This document shows, in pieces, positions 23,487-34,544 of a stretch of 64,000 nt of DNA. Position 1 is the stretch's first letter; every line of letters begins with the position of its first letter. A model generated the notes under the pieces. It made no database searches and had not been told where the DNA came from. It saw only the letters and a program-made list of their open reading frames with translations. A program made the translations under genes and the position numbers. This stretch comes from Sclerotinia nivalis (Eukaryota > Ascomycota > Leotiomycetes > Helotiales > Sclerotiniaceae), in contig JAPEIS010000008.1 of NCBI GenBank assembly GCA_029531795.1, forward strand, positions 2,294,001-2,358,000, in the 5' to 3' direction.

Positions 23487-24950
23487 ATGATTTCGCTTTT
23501 CAAGCTTGCTCCTTTCGTGGGCGTTATCGCCAGTATTCCCTCCGTGATCGCGGGCTTCAATCCGGCTTCGCAGAGTAACGTGGCTGTGTATTGGGGTGAG
23601 CTAATCTGAAATTTTCCACCATGAAAGAATTTCGAGTTGACACGGGATAGGACAAAACTCATATGGTCAGGGCTCTGGAGCTTATGTCCAACAACGACTC
23701 TCATATTATTGCGCAAGTAAGTTCTCAAAGCTCGGTATTTACCAACAAAGCTAACATGACATAGATACGGAGATTGATGTATGAACACGCTCACTATATG
23801 AATCTCCATGAATTAATCTAACGAGAATCGTAGATCATCCCATTGGCATTCTTGTATTCTATCAACACACCGGTTCTCAATTTCGCCAATCAAGGAGACC
23901 TATGCACGGCAATCTCAGGATCTACACTATTTTACTGTTCAGAACTCGAGTAAGTACAGGCTCTACCTCATATTTGGATCCAATACAGAGTCTAAAGTTC
24001 ATTATAGAGCCGACATAACTACGTGCCAACAAACATATGGCAAGACAATTCTACTTTCAGTCGGAGGAGCCACTTACACTGAAGGTGGTTTTACGTCTAC
24101 AGCAGCTGCCATCACCGCCGCGAATAATATTTGGTCGTGGTTTGGACCCTACAGCTTAGGAGTAGTCCGACCATTCGGTACCGCTGTTGTTGATGGCTTT
24201 GACTTTGACTTCGAAAGCACGGTATCAAATATGCCTGCATTCGCGAATCAGCTCCGCTCACTAATGAACACAAATAATTCCAAAACATGGCTTCTATCAG
24301 CCGCTCCACAATGCCCGTACCCTGACGCAGCAGACGGACCCATGCTGGATGGAGCAGTATCATTTGACATTGTCTGGGTGCAATTTTACAACAACTACTG
24401 CGGAGTCCAATCCTTCGTCCCTGGCTCATCCATCCAAAACAACTTCAACTTCGCTACATGGGACAACTGGGCCAAGACCGTGTCTCTCAACCCCAACGTC
24501 AAAGTCATGCTCGGCATACCCGCCAACACTGGTGCCGGTGCTGGTTATACTACTGGGGCCGCTCTTGCAAGCGTCATTGCGAATTCCAAGAGCTTCTCGA
24601 GTTTCGGTGGTGTGATGATGTGGGATATGAGTCAACTTTACGCAAATGCTGGATTTCTCGATGCGATCAACGCCGACCTTGGAAACCCGGCGATTACGGT
24701 ACCAGTTACTACTAGCACTAGTACTAGCACACCCCCATATACTACTACTACTGCTACGACGACAACCCCAGGTACGACTCTCACGACTGTGGCAACAACT
24801 AGTGCGACCCCAACTTCTACTGGTGGTAGTGGACTTGTTAATGAGTGGAATCAATGTGGTGGACAGGGCTGGAATGGAGGAACCGTCTGTGTACCTGGCA
24901 CAACTTGTGTTGCCTATAGTATTTGGTATTCGCAATGCAACCCTTCTTAG
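23487..24950 (+). CDS. Secreted GH18 chitinase with C-terminal CBM1
   Basis: Hydrolyses chitin; the signal peptide (residues 1-22, LAPFVGVIASIPSVIA) sends it out of the cell. Five exons: 23487-23595, 23651-23716, 23765-23778, 23834-23949 and 24008-24950. All introns have GT-AG ends, and together they give 415 residues. Class III (plant/fungal hevamine-like) features are NVAVYWGQNS near the start, LSVGGATY, and the catalytic DGFDFDFE signature (DxxDxDxE, near residue 175) with its acid Glu. After the catalytic domain comes a Thr/Ser/Pro linker (about 335-375). A fungal carbohydrate-binding module 1 follows (NEWNQCGGQGWNGG, with the usual four Cys and aromatic residues). CBM1 usually binds cellulose and also chitin. 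The 14-nt third exon is unusually small. The role could be cell-wall remodelling or attack on other fungi. Confidence 0.93.
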
Positions 24951-26898
24951 ATTCTTGTCTAGTGACGAGAATTGAGATACTTGTGTTTGAGATGGTCATG
25001 GCAGGGCAGGGAAACGAGATTGTTGTATAATGGCTTTTCTTTTTATATTTATTTGAGACCGTTGCATATACCCATTTAGTTCTTTTGTACATATTCTAAG
25101 CTGCATCTGCTCGGTGGGCTTCCAGCTTAGCAAACCGCACATAGTTGTTAGATGACCAAAGGAGGTCGTGGGGGAGGGAAGGGGTTCTTGACATTCTTGC
25201 CTAGAATTTTTGATAGCTGTTTAATATATATATATTGCGTGTTACTATTATTATAATCCATGAAATGAAAAGTTCAGATTGCTGTTCGCCAATATTCTTC
25301 AGATTCTCAACTGCCCATAGCTAAAGAATAGCTCCTAAATTACGTTCCCTTCCGACCGCCCTTCTCTTTTCATACAGCAAATCATGATCCATCAGGAAGT
25401 GACTAATTTCACAATCTACCCATCAATATTATACACTCTTCATTCCTTAATCGAAGTTCTAAGAAACCGCCAGAGGATACGAGAGCTGTTGATTGTACTG
25501 TGCCTTTCAATATTTCCGAATTAATTACCATCTAATGAGAGTCAAGCATGAACAAAGAATGCTAGCAAGCGAGGTGGCATTTTGAAGGCTGGTGGACTGG
25601 TGGTGGGTATTAAAATTTCTGATAGATTAATATGAGATAGAATGGGCCCGATGTCTAATTATGCTCAGTAAACTCTTAGTATTGTGGGGCATTAGACACA
25701 GAATTGAATCATGTGTATATAATTCCATGAAATTTTGGTAATTTTGCAAGCATGAGTTGCAGTAGCACTATGGGGTTATGAAATCACCGAGCAAGTGGAC
25801 ACCCCCTATCCCATGCAAATTTTAAGCGAGGAGTTCATTCCGATAACCTCAGTGTACCAGCCCAGTACACAACAATGCAAGTATCGTTCTAGCTATTAAT
25901 CTCAAGTTAGCTTTCTAATGCGATTGAAGTAAGCCATGCCATTCTATTTAACGCTGATAAGGCGCTGATAATACTACGCTTTTTCGTTTTCGTCACGGAA
26001 TGCTAGTTCTCTCATCTTGTCATCACGCGATTTCTTCCGAATATTTTTTCTGTCTTCGGAATTACATCTATTATATCGATTAGTTGACCAAGAACTTATG
26101 CAACAGATTACCCATGCCAAGCCTTGCCGATGTATCTTTTGGGCATAAATACTCCCAAAACACTCAATTTCCATTCATTATCATCATCGCATTTTTTTTC
26201 AATCGATTTCCACAGTCTCTATTTTTTTGGTCGAATATTTTCCCTCTGAAATTTCCTATTGATAATATCGAGGATATTACTCTGTAGAGACAGTGAATCT
26301 AAGCATCAGCTGCGAATGAATATTGAGCGCTGCCTGAAGAGACTGTAGCTTTATAAAAACAAAAGGCCAATTAAGATAGTTTCGGCGAAGATAAGAAATG
26401 CAAGTATAAACCAATTGTATAAAAGAGTCTATTGAACTCAGATGCATTCATAATATAGTTAGAGTATGCTTTTTGGAATAGACTATTAAAAGAACAATAC
26501 AAGGAGTTTCCTGCAAAGTGTAGTAAAATATGAGCAAAACTAGCCTTGCAATAATTCGATGATATATTCAAAGCATATAGTTAAAGACACAACATTCAGA
26601 AAAATGATGTGAATGATTTATACGAGGGTAATAAATGTTTACCAGAGCTACGAGAAGATTAATAGGTAACATCAAAGAGCTTTCTGCGAAGATACACGGG
26701 GCTTTCATGAAATTAGGATCTTAAGATGACTTGTCTCAAGGGATTTCGAGGATATTAAGGGACAATTCAGAAAACTGACATGTTATAACTACAACAAGGT
26801 GCAACATCAAAAAGATAACAACCATATCTATCATCATTTGAGAAATTTGATAACTATTCCCTCTTCCCTGATCACTACTCCTCTGCCCGTTCCCACAA
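24951..26898. other. Intergenic DNA between the chitinase and the 547-residue gene
   Basis: AT-rich, with only short ORFs and no recognised features. Both flanking genes end here (convergent), so 3' UTRs are expected at each side. Confidence 0.45.
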
Positions 26899-28586
26899 CT
26901 ACTTCTTAACCTTCTTGGTGGGTCTCCCCTTGGTTGGGTAATAGCCAGCGCCTCCGATACCGTGTTCTCGCTTCCTATCCTTATTATTTGGATCATCACT
27001 TCTCATTTTGGTACCCCAAGTATAGTGAAAGCGCCAGAGTTTTTCATGGGGTGCCCCAAGCCATTTTCCCACTGCGTGGACCAGGTCTTCCTTCAGTGCC
27101 AGTTCCTCTCTGGTGTGTTGAGGTGGGTCGTCTACCCCATTGCACTCCGCAAAAAGGATCCAGAACTGAACTGCCAGCCACAGAACATCTTCTCCAGTTT
27201 CACCCTTGGTCCATGGAGCGAGGCCATCATGTCCATCCCAGTCCTCAGAAAAGTCGGATCTGATCTCATCATAGAACATCTGTGGGTAATGACAGTATGG
27301 TTTCTTTTTGTCACTTTGGACTGGATCCCAAACATGGCCATCGCTGACGGAAATCCCAGAATCGCCTACTTCCTCCTGTGAGCCATTTTCCCTAGCATTG
27401 AAGAAAAATAGAAGATTAGGGGCGTATTGCGCGAGAGTTGTCTTAAAGCATCTGATATATGATGGTGTGTGGATCTTTCCCCAGTTGTTTATCGCTAGCT
27501 CTTTTTGTTTCTCGTTTGGAAAATCTGTTCTCAGAATCACGACATAATTCAGGCTTTCTTCTGCGCCTACTTGTGCCCCAAACGGAACTTCAATTGTTTG
27601 TTTGTCAGATACTGACTCAGAAACCCTATATGAGATACTAGAAGTTGATGGTATTAGCATACTAATTTACACTAAGTTTTGATTTAGGGGAAATTTAGGA
27701 CTTACCGAGTAATTTCTGAGTTGGAGAGAAGGCTATCATTCCCCCCATTTTCAATATCACTGGACCCGTCGTTGGGAGTATCTTCGGGAATATCGCAAGA
27801 AATATTTCGTGAGAAATCACGTGTGCCACTCTCAACGTCTTCGTCAACTCGGAGGTTCTCTTCCCCCTCATCCACATGATTGTAACCGGGATGAAGAGAG
27901 CCGTGGTCGTGTGTTACCGGCACCACAAGCCCATATCCCCCCGCGGCAAGCTCCAATGAACGAGAATTTGCGCCAAAGAACGCAGCAACATTGAGAGTTT
28001 CTTGGTGTTGTTCCGATGTATAAGTTGAGGACAGCTTGTTCTTGGTCAACCATCTATTCCAATAGATGAGATGGGACATGATTTGTGGTATCCCAAGATC
28101 CACAATAGCACTATAACCGTCACGCTGAATAATAAAGTCGCATCGCATCAATTCATCAAGATAGATGCATTTATCCTTGATAGCAAATCCGGAATTTCTG
28201 ATGTTCAAAGCGGCTGGGATATACGCAATAGTATCGTCGCGATCAAACGTTGGTTCCGAAAGCTTCAGGTCAAAGACTTGTGAAAATACAATGCAATTAC
28301 TCAAAAGATGGCGAGTACTCGATGAAATAAATTTTGGTTGTCCAGGGGCATGGATAGGATTTTTAGGATTCTCGTGATGTTCCAGGACAAGGAACTTGGT
28401 ATTGTCGTCCTCTTGTGGCTTCGAAATGGTGACAATCATTCCCCTCAACTTTGCAATCTTCTCCATCACATGATTCCCGATTGGCTGCTTAATGTTTCCA
28501 TTATCTTCAGGTATGTCCTCGTATAATTCTTTGAGCTTGGCTTTGATAATCGATAGCGAGACTGAGGGCGTTGCCTCTGATGCCAT
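26899..28586 (-). CDS. Hypothetical 547-residue protein
   Basis: Two exons, 27706-28586 and 26899-27661, separated by a 44-nt intron (GTAAGT donor, AAATTAG acceptor). The join keeps one frame from MASEATPSV to a stop after the basic tail PTKKVKK. No family is recognised. Residues 1-210 look globular. A stretch near 235-295 is acidic and Ser/Asp-rich, so probably a linker. The C-terminal half is rich in Trp and aromatic residues (EDWDGHDGLAPW, WLAVQFWILF, KLWRFHYTWG). The last 25 residues are basic and could serve as a nuclear signal. No signal peptide or membrane helix is seen. The first acceptor in the intron would bring a stop, so the second is used. It is a lineage-specific fungal protein as far as I can tell. 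Confidence 0.75.
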
Positions 28587-29103
28587 TTTGTATGTTTTAT
28601 TTGCTCTGGGCGGGAAGTAGTCCTAGTGTAAAGTAATAGAAAATGAAAGGGATCACGATTCACGACGAATGTATGAAGATCAAAAAGTATGTAATCGTCA
28701 GGATTCGTGCGTGTAGGAACAAGATGAGAAGTAGATGGAAGTTAACTTGGTAAGTACCTAATCTTAAATATTAATGTAGTTGCTACGGTAAATTTCTCCC
28801 GTCTGGAAGCAGGCTTCCAAAATAAAATTGTATATAAGGATTGACGCAAAACAATCACTCTGAATGGGTGAATGAGTATTTGGAGTCAAGTTTGTGACGT
28901 GCCCCATAATAACAAATTTTCTGTTCATGATGCTGTTTACTAAAAAGAATACATCATCTCTAACTGCGTTCTACCGAAATGGTAATTCGCAACCCTGATG
29001 AAGGATACAAAAAAAAACAAAAGAAAGAAAAAGAAAGAAAATCGAAAAGTATATCGAAAGGACCTCTGAACTGGGTGTTACGTTATCACATGTTACTGCG
29101 AGA
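28587..29103. other. Intergenic DNA, possible shared upstream region
   Basis: Upstream of the 547-residue gene. A purine-rich stretch at 29008-29040 encodes a Lys-rich ORF fragment that I treat as chance or as part of the duplicated block that follows. Confidence 0.35.
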
Positions 29104-29520
29104 GTTGTATATAAGACGGTTAAGCCAACAGCCAGTACCTAAAGTGCTTTTGATGAGAGAACCTAGTCAGTTTTAGAATAAGTAGATAGGCGAGCTATGA
29201 ACAGGTGATGTCATATACTTCTACTTTGACTGGCTTGTCATGTTCAATATACTCTACTACTTTCAGTCAATACACAAAAGCAATTTTATGTTTTAGACTA
29301 CTGTACACAACATCTACAAACAAAAATCACTAACGGCATACTGCCGTAAATTTATGGCCAGGATACACCTCTCATGAAACGAGTAGGTGAACTTGCAATT
29401 AATTCTGTACAACTTGGTTTGAAATCAGTTGTGGCAAATAAGGCTTGTGATTCAAGCGTCAATGGTGCTGTATTCGATGAGTCTTTCGATACCATACTGC
29501 AATTTATTCAGAGGTAGCAG
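29104..29520 (+). pseudogene. Decayed duplicate of the 176-residue gene and its upstream DNA
   Basis: The stretch resembles 29968-30390, which holds the promoter and first exon of the intact gene. Shared blocks include AAGCCAACAGCC followed by a GTACC (29120 and 29987 areas), the ATAAGTAGATAGG/ATAAATAGATAGG block, and ATAAGGCT(A/T)GTGATTCAAGC in exon 1 (29438-29458 versus 30330-30350). The copy's ATG at about 29354 is followed after six codons by a stop, and several indels break the frame. The second exon is not seen. It is best read as a tandem duplicate that has decayed. Confidence 0.6.
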
Positions 29521-30230
29521 TGAAAGGGTACACCAAAAGGGAGGATTGTGGTGTTACAATGCTGTCAATTCAACGTAGGGGAGGAGTCCTAGATAGTCAC
29601 TTTGGTAAACAAAAGTTGAAGAAGTCAGATATGTAGAAAGTCACAGGAAAAGATATCCAAATTTCAAATATTAGGTTAGCTTCTCATCTATAACTTTGAT
29701 TTAACGAATTAACTACGGTTGCTGGGAGAAAAGTGGGCTTGCCAGGGGAAAAGAGTCGCTCAGCACGAAATAGATGTATTGAACGCAGAAGATAAAATTT
29801 GGACCACCACTCACCAAACATACAAGATTTCTTGATTTCGACATGCCACAAAAATGTAAAAAAAAAATAAGGATCACTCCGGGTCCACTATCAATTTGTC
29901 AGGAACAAAAACAAAAGGCATGCTATCATCGATCCCGCTACCGCATGTTGCGTTCTAATCAAAAGATTATAGTTGCGTATTAGACGGGCAAGCCAACAGC
30001 CGGTACCCAGGGATGCTTTGATATTGGAACGGGCGCTGTTGAAGAATAAATAGATAGGTGAACTACATGCAACATCACATGCTTCTCCTCTGTGTGGCCT
30101 GTCGTAATCCAGTTTGTTGCAATACTCTGAGCACTCATCCTCGTTGCAAAAAAAAAAAAGCAATCATAAGTTCGAGGTGCAACACAGTGATACACGGCAA
30201 CTTTGCAAACAACGAATTTCGAAGAGCAAT
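29521..30230 (+). repeat. Intergenic DNA; right part repeats the upstream region of the decayed copy
   Basis: From about 29968 to 30230 the sequence aligns with 29104-29354, with frequent substitutions and indels. This is the promoter half of the tandem duplication. The left part has no recognised content. Confidence 0.5.
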
Positions 30231-30822
30231 ATGGCGGAGATTAATGATCATAAAGGGTTTCTAATCACAGGAAAAGGTAACCTTAATATTGATTCGGTAC
30301 AAGATGTCTTCGAATCTATTGTGGGAGATAAGGCTAGTGATTCAAGCTTGCGGGACTTCGCACAAACAGCACCCTCAGGAGGTAAGTTAATAGCCATTAA
30401 GAACAATTTGGCATGAAAACACTTGTACTGACGGATGAATAGTTTTTGATGTGCAACCTGCCAAGATTAATGCCCAACTGACCGCTGTTCAAATGCTGGA
30501 AAGCACCAATGAAGGCCCCCCGCAGATGGAACAGGCTGCGACAATACCAAAGAAGAAGCTCAGCTACTCAACATCAGCGAGAAAAAACAGGCGTCGATGG
30601 AAGGAAGAAGAGAAGAAACAGATCGCTTTGGGAATTTACAGCAGCGAGGAAATTCCAGCAGTCGTCAACGCTGCACGAAAGGAAACAAAGCGACAGTATC
30701 GAAAAGAACATAAATTACGTAAAGCAATGACAAAAGAGGCTTTAGACAAAGCAAACAACGATGCAGAGTCTGGATGTACTAAAAGCATATGTAGCGATGG
30801 CGATGGCTTGCAAACTGGGTAA
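30231..30822 (+). CDS. Small Lys/Glu-rich protein of unknown function
   Basis: Exon 1 is 30231-30381 and exon 2 is 30443-30822; a 61-nt intron has a GTAAGT donor, CTGAC branch and ATAG acceptor. The product has 176 residues. No family is recognised. The N-terminal third is neutral to acidic. The middle is strongly basic and helical (SARKNRRRWKEEEKKQ, ARKETKRQYRKEHKLRK), a composition seen in nucleic-acid-binding or coiled-coil proteins. The end, DGDGLQTG, is acidic to neutral. A decayed copy of exon 1 and the promoter lies about 0.9 kb upstream, so the locus has been tandemly duplicated. The intron-1 position (after about 50 codons) and the basic downstream part resemble the interrupted gene at 18896-19902 in layout, but I see no clear sequence similarity. 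Confidence 0.6.
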
Positions 30823-31856
30823 CCAATTCCTTCCATGGTCACCAATTTCTTCCATTGCTCGTCGCGAATTGTGCAAGGTACTGATATGTTCCAAAGCTAC
30901 GAGGCCCGACTTTCTCCAAAGATAGGAAAGACAACGGCAGAGGAGAACATGGAGGCACAATAGGAGAGTCGATAAAACTCGAGTAAGGCATATAGCGTAT
31001 GGTCGAAATGGGTATTGATTTCTTAACGATTGAGGGGCCTAAGGAGTGAACTTGCATATGACAGACTCATTCTGGGGGTCATTGTAAGCACTAAGACTGA
31101 CGCAAAGATACTTGCATATCATATGGATACCCTTCTCAAGGGGTGGTAAGCTGAATGCAAGAAAATTCCATGCCAAATACTGGCTTCTTTCTACCACCAG
31201 TCGGCTGTCCGAGACCTAAGTTTATATGTTCGTTCTTGTCTCAGGCTCTTTAAATATTTTGCGCTTTTGTAGTCAGTACAGAAACGATGCTCACAAGTGA
31301 AGAATAATTTTGAGGTCAAATGCAATCATCCATTGCGTTTTATTGAACTTGATCATGGAGTGAGGTGAGGTTGGAGTTAGTTTGGATTAGTCATTGACCT
31401 CACCCATGTGGGGCTACAACTACCAGCCACTGTGGCTTGCTCAACGTTTCAAAGAATTTTACCTCGAAATATCAAACATTCATCACTCACTACCAGATCT
31501 CGGGTCTATAGCTATGTGTAATTCAATAATCAAACAATCAGGATTGTTACATTAATCTTTACTATCAAGCTCAAAGACGTCATTATACTCTCCGACCCCT
31601 ACTCTTCCCCTAGTCTAGCAAACGAGGGCTCTCTCGGTTCCTACCCCCATCATTCACAGAAGAGCATGTACAGTCCAACTAATATTGAGCACATATAAAG
31701 TTGAAGCTAAACATTTACTCGCATAGCACATTCAGACCACGTATCTGCTGGCATTACAGTTCCCGTAGCAAGCCTCCCAGGCGAACAGCCTCTATTCAAG
31801 AGAACAAAGGTGTCAAGAACATCGACAAATAGGCCTACAACTTCGACAAATATCAT
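30823..31856. other. Intergenic DNA, no gene seen
   Basis: Only short ORFs without recognisable content. It lies between the 3' ends of the 176-residue gene and the minus-strand pseudogene. Confidence 0.4.
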
Positions 31857-32731
31857 TTATATACAGGCCCCAACAAATTTATTGAACCATTCAGCACGGC
31901 GATGATCAATCGACGCCCTTGTTTTCCGCAAACCCTCTTCCGTTTGCATTCTCTCTACAAACATGCTCATAGGAACCCAACGCTCATCTGTTTGCCAGGA
32001 ATTCATGATGGCAGCGGATGCATTTCGGGTACCTCCGTAGTCCTTATTCATGAAGTAGGTAATAACTCCGTCCCACAACAAAGTGGGCTATCCATCGATA
32101 TTACCCCCACTCATGGAATACCTACTTCCAATAAGATTCCCCTCGCACAGATCATCCAGGAGTCCACCCAAGAAATTTGAGGTAGCTTTCACTTCTTTCC
32201 GGTTCATGAGATAGCAATGTGGTGAAGACTTATTCAATCGAATATATGCCACCTCTGGCATTGGTGATAGCCTTTCCTTCTTAGAGCTGGTTAGCTCACT
32301 TGGCGGTGTATTACCAACAAGCACTTCATATTCTGGCTTGTCCTTGATTCTCCAAGAAATCAACTCCTCCATGTAAATGATCTTTTCGCACCACTTCCTG
32401 GTTGTCTTCGTGTATTCTGGATCGTAACAAATAAGATCCTTGTTGTCAAGACCGCCGTGACTTTCCTTATTGAATATGGAACGGAGAACGGGTCAAGTCT
32501 CGAATAAGGGAGTCTCCAATATCCTTTCAAATCGCGGCTTCTCTCTAGCTTTATTCATGTAATAATATGCCTGAATCACAATTTTCCTGGCAGCAATTTG
32601 ACCTGTAACTTGGTTTTTATTTGTTGCCTTAGCCTTTGGGTCTTCCATTCCTCGTCGCGGTAAGGATAAAATATTACTTACGCGCGAACCGACTGAGGTT
32701 CAAACTCTGGTGCCTCCAGAGTCGCTGTCAT
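31857..32731 (-). pseudogene. Broken paralogue of the gene at 51211-52723
   Basis: Exon 1 is 32682-32731 (MTATLEAPEFEPQSVR), with a GTAAGT donor. The best acceptor is GCTGCCAG, giving exon 2 at 31857-32586. Exon 2 aligns with the intact paralogue: LFET(stop)PVLRSIF against VFDKLPLIRSLF, LICYDPEY against QLCYDPEH, AYIRLN against AYIRLN, and WQTDERWVPMSMFVER against WGEDDRWAPMVMFVER. Two in-frame stops break it: TGA at 32493-32495, most simply CGA changed to TGA, and TAG at 32088-32090. The rest of the frame is open, so decay is recent. It lacks the long Lys/Pro/Gln repeat region of the intact paralogue. Function of the family is unknown. Confidence 0.75.
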
Positions 32732-33663
32732 TTCTATGGCTTACAAAAAGCTCTGCAAGCGTAGATTTTAGAGTGAAACTCTCTTAAGTAATTTAACACA
32801 CTGGTTGGCTTTGAGCCTGTCGTAGTGATGACAACACGGGGTTGTTGACCCACATTTACTGCACATAATTCACTACAGCCCCTTACTTTCATCCAATATA
32901 TGCAGACGTGCGTCCTTTGTTACATCATCTTGATATTGTAAATTAGGAATCTATTTTACGGGCCATGGCTATTGAAAACATGTAATAAAATGCGGATATT
33001 GGGTGTATCACCTGCCTCATATTTTAGTACTATCACATATGTACTTTCAATCCATCAGACAATGATACATGAGATGAAGTGACCGGACAGTTATTTGTGC
33101 CCGCATTACTTCAAACGCTTTTTTTTTCCAGAAATCCACTTACTCATGGCATGAAACCATTGATAAAGCTTCTGAGTTATTGCGGACCGGATGCAAACGT
33201 TATTGGGCATTGTCTTTCTTCAGATCAAAGATCCAAGGTTTGGAGTTCTTACTATGCAGGTGTCTAGAGTTAACGTTCGTGCTTTGCTCCGTTCCACCTA
33301 CTGGCAACCATAATCAAACTCTCATTTGAAACAATTAAAAGCGTTTTACAATTTTCAAAAGCTTCCATTTCCGATACTAAATACAAGTGGAGAGTTTCAA
33401 ACCATGGCTCATTCAATTCATAGGACTCCCGGCAACAAAGATATATTTCCACAATTCTGTCTTTCCGTTTGCACCTAGGTTTCAACACCCTGCAAGTTTG
33501 GAGGCACTTTGAGGGAGAAAGCTAGTTTGGACAGATCTTTTCAATTTGGGGGGCACAGCAGCGAGATGTGGTAAAACGAAGTATAATTTTGTAATGGTGG
33601 CGCTGAGAAGTGGTAGGGGGCGTATCTCTTCTGAATTAAGTCGACTAGGACCCTCCAATGTCA
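32732..33663. other. Host DNA left of the LINE-A insertion, with a possible gene fragment
   Basis: A minus-strand open segment at 33270-33488 (72 codons, LCCRESYELNEPWFETLH and so on) has protein-like composition. It lacks a convincing start and may be the 3' exon of a lost gene. The remaining DNA shows nothing recognisable. Its right edge originally continued directly into 51141. Confidence 0.3.
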
Positions 33664-33676
33664 AAACCTTAGGGAT
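33664..33676. repeat. Left target-site duplication of LINE-A copy 1
   Basis: AAACCTTAGGGAT occurs here and exactly again at 51128-51140, directly after the ATCA-repeat tail. LINE-A similarity with copy 2 begins at the next base or two. This pair marks one insertion event. Confidence 0.85.
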
Positions 33677-34544
33677 GTATGCTACTGTTACCAAATCAGT
33701 AGGGGAATGGAAAGTAGTTTCCAAAGGGAACTCTACAAAACAAAAGCCTGTAGAGCAAAAGAATGATATTCCTAGCAAACGATTAATCCTTATCAATCCA
33801 CTTCTTCATCAACCCAATTCTTTTATACCATTACATACAAGAAACAAGATCAACGAAGCCTTCAAAAAGGCTGGCATCAACGGTCCAGTTATCTCGGCCA
33901 TTACTACAACTAGAAGCAACAATATCATCCTAACCACTAATAGCCCCTTCAATGCACAATTCCTTATTGAAAAAAAAGAGGTCTGGAATCGTATCCTCGA
34001 ATCAGAAAGACTTCAAATCGACAAACCATGGCACAAAGTGATTATACACAAAATCCCAATCAAGGAATTCTCTGGTCCAAAAGGAATGGATTTGATTAAA
34101 GACGAAATTAAAACCTTCAATTCAGGGCTCATTATAATGGGCACCCCTTATTGGTTCACTAATGCTTCTAAAAGAGCTACTCAACAAGAAGGAGCAATTG
34201 TGATTGCGTTTGCTATACAAAAGGAAGCAGAATTAGCTATTCGAAAAAGACTTTATATCGCTGGTATTAGCGTCAGAGTTGAAAGATTCTATCCTTCCAC
34301 CCCTTCCTCTCAATGCAATAAATGTCAAGGATTCGGCCATAACGAATCATATTGCAAAAAACCTCCAGCTTGTGGATTTTGTAGCAATAATCATGCTACA
34401 GCTGGTCATTTTTGTTTAATTTGTCAAGCTAAAGGTAAACCTTGTCAGCATTTAGTGATCAAATGCGCTAATTGCAAAGGAGAATATAAAGCTAGCTCTA
34501 AAGCATGCGAAATATACCAAACAATCGTTCGGAAATCCAATTAA
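33677..34544 (+). pseudogene. LINE-A copy 1 ORF1 (gag-like, 5'-truncated)
   Basis: Open for about 289 codons, from the truncation point to the TAA at 34542-34544. The C-terminus carries RNA-binding zinc knuckles: CNKCQGFGHNESYC (CX2CX4HX4C), then CGFCSNNHATAGHFC and CANCKGEYKASSKAC. In other LINEs such proteins coat the element RNA. An upstream in-frame ATG at 33546 lies in host DNA, so the apparent N-terminus MGGTAARCGKTK is not part of the element. The ORF1 stop and ORF2 start overlap as TAATG. Confidence 0.85.

Noticed and set aside
24426..24935. 169-codon minus-strand ORF
   Set aside because: It is antisense to the chitinase linker and CBM1, with low-complexity Ser/Thr/Arg content; a shadow.
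33546..33676. N-terminal start MGGTAARCGKTK of the LINE-A copy 1 ORF1
   Set aside because: This part lies in host DNA left of the target duplication; the frame is open by chance into the element.
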